17,263 bases of DNA, taken from contig DLQI01000015.1 of assembly GCA_002478745.1 (NCBI GenBank), positions 1 through 17,263 on the forward strand, read 5' to 3'. Position numbers and translations under genes: made by a program. The notes beneath the pieces are model-generated. The model had not been told where the DNA came from. It was given only the letters and a program-made list of their open reading frames with translations, and did not search any database. The stretch comes from Rhodobacteraceae bacterium UBA7436. GTDB lineage: Bacteria; Pseudomonadota; Alphaproteobacteria; Rhodobacterales; Rhodobacteraceae. Shown here one piece after another: positions 1 through 6,895 of this stretch (its first letter is position 1; each line of letters begins with the position of its first letter).

Positions 1-583
1 TCTGCCGCCCCATGAGTTGTTCCACAAGGGACTGCTGCGCACCTTCCAGATTGCACATGAATTCAGTTCAATGACCTGTCGTGAGAACCTGATGATGGTT
101 CCGGGGGCTCAATCAGGTGAGACCTTGTGGAACACATGGTTTGGACGCAAACGCATTGCAGATGAAGAACGCGCATTGAAAGCCAAAGCTGACGAGGTTT
201 TGGAATTCTTGACGGTTGAACATCTAGCAGAGCAAAAGGCAGGTCAGATATCTGGCGGGCAGAAAAAACTTTTGGAACTGGGCCGTACGATGATGGTTGA
301 TGCCAAAATCGTATTCCTTGATGAGGTTGGCGCAGGTGTAAATCGCACACTCTTGAACACTATTGGTGACGCCATTTTGCGCCTGAACCAAGACCGTGGT
401 TACACCTTTGTGGTGATCGAGCACGATATGGACTTCATCGGCAAAATCTGTGGCCCCGTCATTTGTATGGCGGAAGGCAAGGTATTGGCCGAAGGGTCGT
501 TGGCCGAAATCAAAGCCAACGAACAGGTCATCGAGGCCTACCTTGGCACTGGTTTAAAGAACAAAGAACAGGTGGGTGTATAA
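1..583 (+). CDS. livG: ABC transporter ATP-binding protein, LivG type (5' partial)
   Basis: One of two ATPases energising a branched-chain-amino-acid-type importer at the cytoplasmic face of the inner membrane. The reading frame is open from base 2, so the gene begins upstream; the Walker A motif is outside the window and about 193 C-terminal residues are visible. Seen here: the ABC signature ISGGQKKLLELGR (about nt 248-286), Walker B IVFLDE (about nt 308-325) and the H-switch VIEHDMDF. ISGGQ replaces the usual LSGGQ, and Walker B is followed by VGAGV where most LivG proteins have P-x-A-G-L. The following livF, livH and livM support the assignment. The true substrate (branched-chain amino acid, amide, urea or other) cannot be read from this fragment. 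The TTG at 17 is an internal Leu codon, not a start. Confidence 0.9.
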   Translation, partial: LPPHELFHKGLLRTFQIAHEFSSMTCRENLMMVPGAQSGETLWNTWFGRKRIADEERALKAKADEVLEFLTVEHLAEQKAGQISGGQKKLLELGRTMMVDAKIVFLDEVGAGVNRTLLNTIGDAILRLNQDRGYTFVVIEHDMDFIGKICGPVICMAEGKVLAEGSLAEIKANEQVIEAYLGTGLKNKEQVGV

Positions 584-598
584 TGTCAAAAACACACA

Positions 599-627
599 TC
601 GGTATGACGTCGGTATTACATCGGTAT
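599..627. repeat. Three TCGGTAT direct repeats with 11-bp period
   Basis: TCGGTAT occurs at 599-605, 610-616 and 621-627, so the copies start exactly 11 bp apart, about one helical turn. The array lies in the 91-bp gap between livG and livF, immediately before a hairpin. Function is unknown. It could be a protein-binding array or a slippage product. Confidence 0.75.
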
Positions 628-631
628 TGCG

Positions 632-648
632 TAGGTGCCGCGCACCTA
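632..648 (+). other. Intercistronic hairpin between livG and livF
   Basis: TAGGTGC (632-638) pairs perfectly with GCACCTA (642-648) around a 3-nt loop. No T run follows, so it is not a standard intrinsic terminator. It may stabilise mRNA ends or set the livG:livF ratio (inference). The livF ribosome binding site AAGGAAG (661-667) lies just downstream. Confidence 0.5.
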
Positions 649-674
649 TCCCCTTCAGTTAAGGAAGCCCGCAC

Positions 675-1388
675 ATGAGCGAACCATTCCTAATTGGTGA
701 CAGCATGACAGGCGGCTATGGCAATGGCCCTGACATTCTGCACGACTGCACAATTGCGGTGAACAAAGGCGAGATCGCCGTAATTGTTGGCCCCAACGGT
801 GCTGGTAAATCCACGGGCATGAAAGCCGTCTTTGGCATGTTGAACCTAAACAAAGGTTCTGTGCGTTTAGACGGTGAAGACATCACTGCCTTGTCCCCAC
901 AAGATCGCGTTGTGAAAGGCATGGGGTTTGTTCCGCAGACCTCAAATATCTTCACATCGATGACTGTTGAGGAAAACCTTGAGATGGGCGCCTTCATTCG
1001 TCGTGACGATTACAAAGACACGATGACACAGATCTATGACCTGTTCCCTATCTTGAAAGAGAAACGGTATCAGGCGGCTGGTGAATTATCTGGTGGCCAA
1101 CGTCAACAAGTGGCCGTGGGTCGTGCGTTGATGACACAGCCAAAGGTTCTGATGTTGGACGAACCAACGGCGGGTGTGTCGCCGATCGTAATGGACGAAC
1201 TGTTTGACCGGATTATTGAGGTAGCCCGCACAGGCATTCCGATCCTGATGGTTGAACAAAACGCGCGCCAAGCCCTAGAGATCGCCGACAAAGGCTATGT
1301 TCTGGTTCAAGGCGCGAATGCATTTACAGGCACTGGCAAGGAATTGCTGGCGGATCCTGAAGTGCGCAAATCCTTCTTGGGAGGATAA
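675..1388 (+). CDS. livF: ABC transporter ATP-binding protein, LivF type
   Basis: Second ATPase of the Liv-type importer, 237 aa, the usual length for LivF. Visible motifs: Walker A GPNGAGKST (residues 39-47), signature LSGGQRQQ (from 138), Walker B VLMLDE (158-163), then PTAGV, and a VEQNARQAL switch region. Gln in place of the switch His is normal for LivF. The ATG at 675 has AAGGAAG at 661-667, and the protein starts in the usual LivF manner with a GYG motif near residue 14. The stop at 1386-1388 lies one base before the livH start, so the two are co-transcribed and probably translationally coupled. The 91-bp gap to livG is the longest within this operon. Confidence 0.93.
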   Translation: MSEPFLIGDSMTGGYGNGPDILHDCTIAVNKGEIAVIVGPNGAGKSTGMKAVFGMLNLNKGSVRLDGEDITALSPQDRVVKGMGFVPQTSNIFTSMTVEENLEMGAFIRRDDYKDTMTQIYDLFPILKEKRYQAAGELSGGQRQQVAVGRALMTQPKVLMLDEPTAGVSPIVMDELFDRIIEVARTGIPILMVEQNARQALEIADKGYVLVQGANAFTGTGKELLADPEVRKSFLGG

Positions 1389-1389
1389 A

Positions 1390-2403
1390 ATGATAGATTT
1401 CCTAAACGCCTTTGTGGCGCTCTCTAACTTCGTATTGATCCCTGCCATTTCATATGGTGCTCAGCTGGCCCTTGGCGCGCTGGGTGTTACGTTGATCTAT
1501 GGTATCTTGCGCTTTTCCAACTTTGCCCACGGCGACACAATGGCCTTTGGCGCGATGTGTACGATCCTTGTGACGTGGTTGTTCCAAAGCTGGGGCATCT
1601 CATTCGGGCCGCTTCCAACCGCTCTACTCGCTATGCCGTTTGGTATATTGGCGACTATGGGTTTGGTACTGTTCACCGATCGTTATGTGTACAAGTTTTA
1701 TCGTGAGCAAAAAGCCAAGCCAGTGATCCTTGTGATCGTCAGCTTGGGTGTAATGTTCATTCTGAACGGTCTGGTACGTTTTATCATTGGTCCAAACGAT
1801 CAACGTTTCTCTGACGGTGAGCGGTTCATCATTTCTGTACGTGAATTCAAGGCGTTGAGCGGTCTAAAAGAAGGTTTAGCGTTCAAAACCACCCAAGGCA
1901 TAACCATTGTCACTGCTGTGATTGTTGTGATTGCCCTGTTCTGGTTCCTGAACCGCACCCGCACAGGTAAATCCATGCGCGCCTATTCAGATAACGAAGA
2001 TTTGGCGTTGTTGTCCGGTATCAATCCAGAGCGTGTGGTTATGGTGACATGGTTGATCGTTGCCGCTTTGGCGACCATCGCTGGTACGCTGTACGGCCTA
2101 GATAAATCGTTCAAACCTTTCATCTTCTTGCAATTGTTGTTGCCCGTCTTTGCCGCGGCCATCGTTGGTGGTTTGGGCAGTCCATTGGGTGCGATTGCGG
2201 GTGGTTTCACCATCGCATTCTCTGAGGTGATGATCACTTATGCGTGGAAAAAGGTTGCGACCTATGTGGTGCCAGAATCTTGGGCGCCGGACACATTGGT
2301 CCAGTTACTGTCTACCGATTATAAATTCGCAGTTAGCTTTGTGATCTTGATCATCGTGCTGCTGTTTAGGCCAACAGGCTTGTTCGCGGGGAAATCAGTA
2401 TGA
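1390..2403 (+). CDS. livH: Branched-chain-amino-acid-type ABC permease, LivH type
   Basis: Inner-membrane permease, 337 aa, that forms the channel with LivM. Many hydrophobic helices are visible. The N-terminal helix contains ALGVTLIYGILRFSNFAHGD, a typical LivH beginning. The cytoplasmic EAA-like loop contacting the ATPases is around residues 189-213 (RTGKSMRAYSDNEDLALLSG). The C-terminus ends in FRPTGLFAGKSV, the usual RPxGLFG-like tail. The start was set to ATG 1390 because GGGAGG at 1379-1384 precedes it and the protein then begins directly before the first helix; an in-frame upstream start at 1297 would overlap livF by about 90 bp and adds a non-membrane extension. The stop overlaps the livM start (ATGA). 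Confidence 0.93.
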   Translation: MIDFLNAFVALSNFVLIPAISYGAQLALGALGVTLIYGILRFSNFAHGDTMAFGAMCTILVTWLFQSWGISFGPLPTALLAMPFGILATMGLVLFTDRYVYKFYREQKAKPVILVIVSLGVMFILNGLVRFIIGPNDQRFSDGERFIISVREFKALSGLKEGLAFKTTQGITIVTAVIVVIALFWFLNRTRTGKSMRAYSDNEDLALLSGINPERVVMVTWLIVAALATIAGTLYGLDKSFKPFIFLQLLLPVFAAAIVGGLGSPLGAIAGGFTIAFSEVMITYAWKKVATYVVPESWAPDTLVQLLSTDYKFAVSFVILIIVLLFRPTGLFAGKSV

Positions 2404-3704
2404 GCGATTCAGTCAGAAACACGATGTATTTTGCAGGCGTTGCCCTGCTAATAATCATCACTGGATTTGTCCAAAGCTGGAACACTGCTTTGTTCATCCT
2501 GAACTTTGGCCTGATCAGCGCAATCATGGCTTTGGGTGTGAACCTACAATGGGGTTTTGCTGGCCTGTTTAACGTTGGTATCATGGGCTTTGTTGCTCTT
2601 GGTGGTTTGGCAACTGTGTTGGTATCCATGCCTGCCACGCCGGGCGCATGGCAGGCGGGCGGCGCATCTGTAATTGGTGCGTTGGTGTTGGGCGCTGCGA
2701 CTGTTGTGGCCGCCGTGATCCTGATGACAAAAATGAAGGCCAGCAAATTACGCAGCTTTAGCGTCTTTGGTGTGTTGGTTGTTGGCTTCTTTGTCTATCG
2801 CGGATTGTTTGATCCTGCTGTTGGCCTCATTGAAGAAATCGATCCAGCGGCAACTGGCTACCTTGGTGGTCTAGGGTTGCCTGTGTTGTTGGCTTGGCCT
2901 GCGGGTGGTTTGTTGGCCGCTGCGGTTGCTTGGTTGATTGGTAAGACAGCACTTGGATTGCGCTCTGACTATCTGGCAATTGCGACTTTGGGTATTTCGG
3001 AAATCATCATCGCGGTGATGAAAAACGAAGACTGGTTGGGACGCGGCGTTAAGAACGTTGTCGGCTTGCCGCGCCCTGCCCCTTATGAGGTTGATCTGCA
3101 AAGTAATGCCGCCTTTATCGAACGCGCGAATGGCTTGGGTTTTGACGCTGTCACTGCCTCAACCCTGTGGGTCAAACTTATCTATGCTGGTTTATTCACT
3201 GTCGTCTTGGTCATCCTGTTCGTCATGGCACAGCGTGCGTTGCACAGCCCATGGGGCCGTATGATGCGCGCCATTCGCGACAACGAGTTTGCAGCTGAGG
3301 CTATGGGTAAGAACGTCACTGCCCGTCACTTGCAAATCTTCGTGCTTGGCTCCGCAGTATGTGGGGTCGCTGGAGCGATGATGACAACGCTGGACGGTCA
3401 GTTGACGCCGGGCACATATCAGCCGCTGCGCTTTACCTTCCTGATCTGGGTTATGGTGATCGTTGGTGGGTCTGGAAACAACCTTGGGTCCGTCCTTGGT
3501 GGCTTCTTGATCTGGTGGTTGTGGGTCATGGTTGAGCCGATGGGCAGTGTCTTGATGAACTTTGTCACCTACGGCATGGCAGATGGCTATTGGTTGAAAG
3601 ATCACCTGCTCGAAAGCGTCGCACACATGCGTCTTTTGACAATGGGTCTGGTTTTGCTTCTGGTCCTTAGGTTCAGCCCACGTGGTTTGATCCCTGAGAA
3701 ATAA
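2400..3704 (+). CDS. livM: Branched-chain-amino-acid-type ABC permease, LivM type
   Basis: Second permease subunit, 434 aa, on the long side for the family but close to E. coli LivM. The start codon overlaps the livH stop by four bases (ATGA), which indicates translational coupling and fixes the start. Visible features: N-terminal helices with the motif NLQWGFAGLFNVG (about 48-60), a central segment DYLAIATLGISEII (about 190-203), and the EAA-like ATPase-contact loop SPWGRMMRAIRDNEFAAEAMG (about 283-303, adjoining residues). A final helix ends in LRFSPRGLIPEK. A hydrophilic segment between helices near the C-terminus (MADGYWLKDHLLE) probably lies in a loop. The gene closes the operon and is followed by a terminator. 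Confidence 0.93.
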   Translation: MSDSVRNTMYFAGVALLIIITGFVQSWNTALFILNFGLISAIMALGVNLQWGFAGLFNVGIMGFVALGGLATVLVSMPATPGAWQAGGASVIGALVLGAATVVAAVILMTKMKASKLRSFSVFGVLVVGFFVYRGLFDPAVGLIEEIDPAATGYLGGLGLPVLLAWPAGGLLAAAVAWLIGKTALGLRSDYLAIATLGISEIIIAVMKNEDWLGRGVKNVVGLPRPAPYEVDLQSNAAFIERANGLGFDAVTASTLWVKLIYAGLFTVVLVILFVMAQRALHSPWGRMMRAIRDNEFAAEAMGKNVTARHLQIFVLGSAVCGVAGAMMTTLDGQLTPGTYQPLRFTFLIWVMVIVGGSGNNLGSVLGGFLIWWLWVMVEPMGSVLMNFVTYGMADGYWLKDHLLESVAHMRLLTMGLVLLLVLRFSPRGLIPEK

Positions 3705-3724
3705 GATCAGATCATAAAATATAG

Positions 3725-3759
3725 AAAAGGCCCCGACAGGAAACTGCGGGGCCTTTTTT
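3725..3759 (+). terminator. Intrinsic terminator of the liv operon, likely bidirectional
   Basis: AAAAGGCCCCG (3725-3735) pairs with CGGGGCCTTTT starting at 3747. The stem continues as CAG/CTG over a GAAA tetraloop with one bulged A, and T6 follows (3754-3759). Read on the other strand it also ends in a T-rich stretch, so it can serve the convergent ectC gene whose stop is at 3780. Confidence 0.92.
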
Positions 3760-3779
3760 CGTTAGTAGACTTTTGTGCA

Positions 3780-4163
3780 TTAGGCAGAGTAGCTGCCATC
3801 CTCACCGTGAACTTCATCCCCCTGCAAGGCGGGGTTGAAGACAGATATCAAAAACATATCCATCCCGTCATCGACCGTCAGCGTGTGATTGTCGTGCTGG
3901 TCCAGCGCATACAAAACGCCCGCCTTGATTTCATGTATGGTGCCGGTGGCATGATCCGTCACGCGCCCTGTGCCTGAAACGCAATAACACCCCTCAAGGT
4001 GGTTCTTGTATTCCAAGGTCAGCGAAGCACCCGCCTGTACGATGGTTTCGTTCATGGAAAAACCCATGTTGTCGGATTTAACCAACATCCGCAGGCTGCT
4101 CCACCCCGGCCCAGAAACATCGCGCGCACTGCCGTGCAGGTCGTTTGCGTCTCGAACAATCAT
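3780..4163 (-). CDS. ectC: L-ectoine synthase, solitary
   Basis: EctC closes N-gamma-acetyl-diaminobutyrate into the compatible solute ectoine, a cytosolic cupin-fold enzyme. The protein is 127 aa, matching the family (about 130). Family features are clear: the MIVR start, GWSS-LRMLVK near 20-29, KNHLEGCYCVSGTG at 53-66, LYALDQHDNHTL at 84-95, and FNPALQGDEVH near the end. The known metal ligands of characterised EctC (Glu57, Tyr85, His93) are all present at the same numbers. ATG 4163 is preceded by AAGGGG on the minus strand. It lies 2 bp after the herA-like gene, so the two are co-transcribed. Oddity: ectA (acetyltransferase) and ectB (aminotransferase) are not adjacent, unlike in ordinary ectABC operons. 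It could complete a pathway encoded elsewhere or act on another substrate (inference). Confidence 0.9.
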   Translation of the reverse strand: MIVRDANDLHGSARDVSGPGWSSLRMLVKSDNMGFSMNETIVQAGASLTLEYKNHLEGCYCVSGTGRVTDHATGTIHEIKAGVLYALDQHDNHTLTVDDGMDMFLISVFNPALQGDEVHGEDGSYSA

Positions 4164-4165
4164 AC

Positions 4166-5716
4166 TCAGCGCCCCTTAAACAGACCGCCCAAGATGCCGC
4201 GTACAATGCGGCGCCCTGTTGTCCCTTTGAGTTCCTTCAGGATGACAGACGCCACTGCCGCACCCAAACCGTCAGGTTTGCGTTTACGGGTTGGGCGCGA
4301 GGTTGAGCGAGAAACACGTGTTCCATCGTAACGACGCCCTGCGTTGAACTCGCGGATTGCTGGATGTTCTTCTTCCTCCGCCTTTGCTTCGGCTTGTTCA
4401 GCTTCATGCGCTGCGGCTTCTGCCCGTTTGGATAAAATTTCAAAGGCAGATTTGCGGTCCAGGGTTTCATCGTATTTGCCAGACATGGGTGACATCCCCA
4501 TAATGTCGGCACGTTCCCCTTTGGTGATCGGACCAAGTTGAGAAGACGGTGGACGGATCAAAGTGCGTTCCACAATCCCCGGCACGCCTTTTTTCTGCAG
4601 CATAGAGGTCACGGCCTCACCAACGCCAACTTCGCGAATGGCCTCTTCGGTGTCAAATCGTGGGTTTTCGCGGTAGGTTTCGGCGGCAAGGCGAAGCTCT
4701 TTGCGATCTTTAGCCGTAAAGGCACGCAAAGCATGTTGGAAACGGTTCCCAAGCTGGCCAAGGATATCGTCAGGCACATCAGCAGGGTTTTGCGTAATGA
4801 AATAAACGCCAACACCTTTGGAACGGATTAGGCGGGCGACTTGTTCAACCTTATTCACAAGCGCCTTTGGTGCATCATCAAACAACAAGTGGGCTTCGTC
4901 AAAGAAGAAGACCAATTTTGGTTTGTCAGGGTTGCCAACCTCTGGCAGCTCCTCAAACAGTTCGGACAACAACCACAACAAGAATGTCGCGTAGAGCCCT
5001 GGGGACGCCATCAATTGATCTGCCGCCAGCAAGTTGATTACGCCGCGACCATCCGCGTCAGTGCGTATAATATCTGACAGTTCCAAAGCAGGTTCACCGA
5101 ACAGGCTGTTGCCACCTTGGTTTTCAAGCACAAGCAAACGACGTTGGATTGCACCAATCGACGAGCTAGAGACATTGCCATAACGCAAAGACAATTCTTT
5201 TGCGTGTTCCCCGATCCAGACCAACAAGGCCTGAAGATCTTTTAGGTCCAACAATGGGAGGCCTTCTTCGTCAGACAGACGGAAGGCAATGTTGATGATG
5301 CCCTCTTGAGCTTCGCTGAGTTCCAGCAAACGTGCCAGCAGCAAAGGCCCCATTTCAGCAACCGTGGTGCGCACCGGGTGCCCTTGTTCACCGAATAGAT
5401 CCCAGAATGTGACTGGAAATTTGTCGTAGGTGTAATCGTCAAAGCCAATGATGCCTGCGCGTTTCATGAACGCGTCGTGTAATTTGTGATCCGCACTCCC
5501 AGATTTAGCAAGACCAGAAAGGTCGCCTTTCACATCGGACAAAAAGACTGGAACGCCAGCATTGGAAAATCCCTCAGCAAGGATTTGCAGCGTAACTGTT
5601 TTACCCGTGCCTGTTGCGCCTGCAATCAAACCATGTCGGTTCGCATATTTCAGGCCGAGGCCTTGCTTTACAGCGTATTCGTCACCGCCGCCGCCAATAA
5701 ATAGTTCGGATGTCAT
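4166..5716 (-). CDS. HerA-like / DUF853 P-loop ATPase
   Basis: Cytosolic ATPase of the HerA-FtsK superfamily, DUF853 (YjgR-like) family, 516 aa from this start. The cellular role of the family is poorly defined; related HerA proteins are DNA-translocating hexamers. Visible: FIGGGGDEYAVKQGLGLKYANRHG at the N-terminus (family hallmark, residues adjoining 5-29), Walker A GATGTGKT (33-40), Walker B LVFFFDEAH (268-276), a sensor-like FITQNPADVPDDILGQLGNR segment, and a Lys/Arg-rich tail after an Ala/Glu-rich stretch (possible coiled coil). I chose ATG 5716, which starts just before the family's N-terminal motif. A TTG at 5737 would add seven residues; neither start has a strong ribosome binding site. 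The stop lies 2 bp before ectC. Confidence 0.88.
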   Translation of the reverse strand: MTSELFIGGGGDEYAVKQGLGLKYANRHGLIAGATGTGKTVTLQILAEGFSNAGVPVFLSDVKGDLSGLAKSGSADHKLHDAFMKRAGIIGFDDYTYDKFPVTFWDLFGEQGHPVRTTVAEMGPLLLARLLELSEAQEGIINIAFRLSDEEGLPLLDLKDLQALLVWIGEHAKELSLRYGNVSSSSIGAIQRRLLVLENQGGNSLFGEPALELSDIIRTDADGRGVINLLAADQLMASPGLYATFLLWLLSELFEELPEVGNPDKPKLVFFFDEAHLLFDDAPKALVNKVEQVARLIRSKGVGVYFITQNPADVPDDILGQLGNRFQHALRAFTAKDRKELRLAAETYRENPRFDTEEAIREVGVGEAVTSMLQKKGVPGIVERTLIRPPSSQLGPITKGERADIMGMSPMSGKYDETLDRKSAFEILSKRAEAAAHEAEQAEAKAEEEEHPAIREFNAGRRYDGTRVSRSTSRPTRKRKPDGLGAAVASVILKELKGTTGRRIVRGILGGLFKGR

Positions 5717-5764
5717 ATGCGTTAACTTTTTGTTCAAAACTTAATTCGTACTTACCATACTAAC

Positions 5765-5872
5765 TTAACCTTTCGTGGTCATATTGTTTTTTGTTCCAAA
5801 CCTAAATGTCCTTCGGGTTTGTAACACTTCCTCCCTGTCAGACTGGCCGTGCCTTCGGGTACGGCCCCTTTT
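5765..5872 (+). ncRNA. Candidate small RNA with CUUCCUCCCU segment and UUCG-capped terminator
   Basis: No protein gene precedes the terminator at 5845-5872, so a short transcript is proposed. Its parts are: hairpin CAAACC (5797-5802) / GGTTTG (5816-5821) with 13-nt loop; an apparently unpaired stretch holding CTTCCTCCCT (5827-5836), which could pair with Shine-Dalgarno sequences; and the terminator stem. A weak promoter match, TTGTTC (5730-5735), 17 bp, TACCAT (5753-5758), would give a start near 5765. The 5' end is uncertain. The architecture resembles alphaproteobacterial trans-acting small RNAs, but I cannot name a family. Confidence 0.4.
5845..5872 (+). terminator. Intrinsic terminator with UUCG tetraloop, no upstream gene
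   Basis: GGCCGTGCC (5845-5853) pairs with GGTACGGCC (5858-5866), with one G-U pair, over a TTCG loop; CCTTTT follows. On the minus strand no T run follows, so it works for + transcripts. No + strand protein gene ends here. Confidence 0.7.
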
Positions 5873-5920
5873 ACGGTTGCGACCCCGTAGTTCTATTGGC
5901 TCTTTTTCCGAAACTAGCTG

Positions 5921-5949
5921 TTGACCGACTAACTGTGGTTTCGTAACGT
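5921..5949 (+). promoter_or_regulatory. Candidate sigma70-type promoter for a second small transcript
   Basis: TTGACC (5921-5926), a 17-bp spacer, then TAACGT (5944-5949). The -35 box differs from the TTGACA consensus at one position and the spacing is ideal; the -10 box is moderate. A start near 5956 is expected, giving a transcript of about 72 nt that ends at the terminator at 5993-6027. Confidence 0.4.
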
Positions 5950-5955
5950 TTGAGC

Positions 5956-6027
5956 ATAAGTCGGCCTAGTCCGACGGGGAGAATAAATTTGGAAAAGAGA
6001 GCTCAACGAAGCTCTCTTTTCTTTTTT
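5956..6027 (+). ncRNA. Candidate small RNA, about 72 nt
   Basis: It is bounded by the promoter-like element at 5921-5949 and a perfect terminator. It contains a small hairpin GTCGG (5960-5964) / CCGAC (5971-5975), then an unpaired purine-rich linker with GGGGAG (5976-5981), then the terminator. A TTG-started frame of 31 codons (5989-6084) sits behind GGGGAG but runs through the terminator, so a coding role is unlikely. No family recognised. Confidence 0.35.
5993..6027 (+). terminator. Strong intrinsic terminator, no upstream protein gene
   Basis: AAAAGAGAGCT (5993-6003) pairs perfectly over 11 bp with AGCTCTCTTTT (6010-6020), with a 6-nt loop, followed by C and T6. The nearest + strand protein gene upstream is livM, which already has its own terminator more than 2 kb away. 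Confidence 0.85.
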
Positions 6028-6040
6028 AGCCACCCGGTTG

Positions 6041-6075
6041 ATTTGCCCAAAGAAATCAGCAGAAATTTGCCCAAA
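6041..6075. repeat. Two ATTTGCCCAAA direct repeats upstream of the IalB-family gene
   Basis: Identical 11-mers at 6041-6051 and 6065-6075, starting 24 bp apart. Each is nearly palindromic (TTTG-CC-CAAA), which would suit a dimeric DNA-binding regulator. They lie about 90-120 bp before the start of the IalB-family gene. No regulator can be named. Confidence 0.45.
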
Positions 6076-6161
6076 TACGAATGACCGGTTGCGGTTCATC
6101 ACTGACATGTAGATTTCACCGTGTTAGAAATACCAACAAAGCAATGAATAATGGATATCGA

Positions 6162-6839
6162 ATGACCAATTTTCGCAATGCAGTAGTTTTAAGCACAGCA
6201 CTTATTTTCGGGATGACCGGTGCAACATTTGCACAAGAAACTGCAACATCAGCTGAAACTGAAACAGCAGTCCGAGCTGAGGCCCAAGCCGTTGAAACAC
6301 CGACTGAGGGCACCGATGCTGGGGCCGATGAAGGAAACCCAACTGGATTAAGCCTTGGAGAAGAAGCCGAGCAAGAATTGGCAGTAGGCCAGCTTTACAT
6401 CAAAGAGAAGGTTGGGGATTGGGAAATGCGCTGCGTTAAAGTTGATGGCGAAGGCGAGGAGCCATGCCAGATGTATCAATTGATGGACGACGGTGCTGGT
6501 TCGCCAGTTGCGGAGGTTTCAATGTTCCGCCTGAAAGATGGTGGCAAAGCGAAAGCTGGTGCGACAATCGTAGTGCCGCTCGAAACCTCCCTACCTCAAC
6601 AATTAAGCATCACTGTCGATGGTGGCAAAGCGCGCCGTTATCCATATTCATTCTGTAACCAAGTTGGTTGTTTTGCACGCATCGGTCTTACGGCAGAAGA
6701 CGTCGCAAGTTTCAAACGTGGGAATGCAGCTACGATGACAATCGTTCCTGCACTAGCACAAGATCAGAAGGTTGAATTGACATTATCATTGACCGGTTTC
6801 ACAGCCGCTTACGACAAAGTTTCGGTTGTTGAGCCATAA
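6162..6839 (+). CDS. Secreted invasion-associated locus B (IalB) family protein
   Basis: Predicted periplasmic or secreted protein, 225 aa, of the IalB family, first described in Bartonella but widespread in free-living alphaproteobacteria with unclear function. A Sec signal peptide is visible at 1-24 (hydrophobic core, then ATFA before QET). An acidic, Thr/Ala/Glu-rich linker follows (about 25-75), and then the IalB domain beginning at VGDWEMRC. Four cysteines (91, 102, 165, 170) could form two disulfides; the segment ARRYPYSFCNQVGCFARIGL is the family hallmark. ATG 6162 was chosen because it starts directly at the signal peptide; in-frame ATGs at 6144 and further upstream would add a polar extension. 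No strong ribosome binding site is seen. The gene is monocistronic, with its own terminator. Confidence 0.85.
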   Translation: MTNFRNAVVLSTALIFGMTGATFAQETATSAETETAVRAEAQAVETPTEGTDAGADEGNPTGLSLGEEAEQELAVGQLYIKEKVGDWEMRCVKVDGEGEEPCQMYQLMDDGAGSPVAEVSMFRLKDGGKAKAGATIVVPLETSLPQQLSITVDGGKARRYPYSFCNQVGCFARIGLTAEDVASFKRGNAATMTIVPALAQDQKVELTLSLTGFTAAYDKVSVVEP

Positions 6840-6857
6840 AGCAAACTTAGATCAAAC

Positions 6858-6889
6858 AAGGGGCCGTCTGTTTTCACAGGCGGCCTTTT
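6858..6889 (+). terminator. Intrinsic terminator of the IalB-family gene
   Basis: GGCCGTCTG (6862-6870) pairs with CAGGCGGCC (6877-6885), with one G-T wobble, then TTTT. It separates two convergent genes; on the minus strand the T run is poor, so it may only partly stop fabF-side transcription. Confidence 0.82.
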
Positions 6890-6895
6890 GCGTTT

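Noticed and set aside
1297..1389. Upstream start for livH inside livF
   Set aside because: It overlaps livF by about 90 bp, while ATG 1390 has GGGAGG at the right distance and matches family N-termini.
3192..3626. 144-codon minus-strand frame opposite livM
   Set aside because: Antisense shadow of a well-supported permease gene; composition is not that of a folded protein.
5989..6084. TTG-started frame of 31 codons behind GGGGAG
   Set aside because: It runs through a perfect terminator hairpin and T run, has a rare start and no recognisable sequence; a non-coding transcript explains the region better.
6081..6161. Longer start for the IalB-family gene
   Set aside because: It would place 27 polar residues before a clear signal peptide, and no good ribosome binding site supports it.
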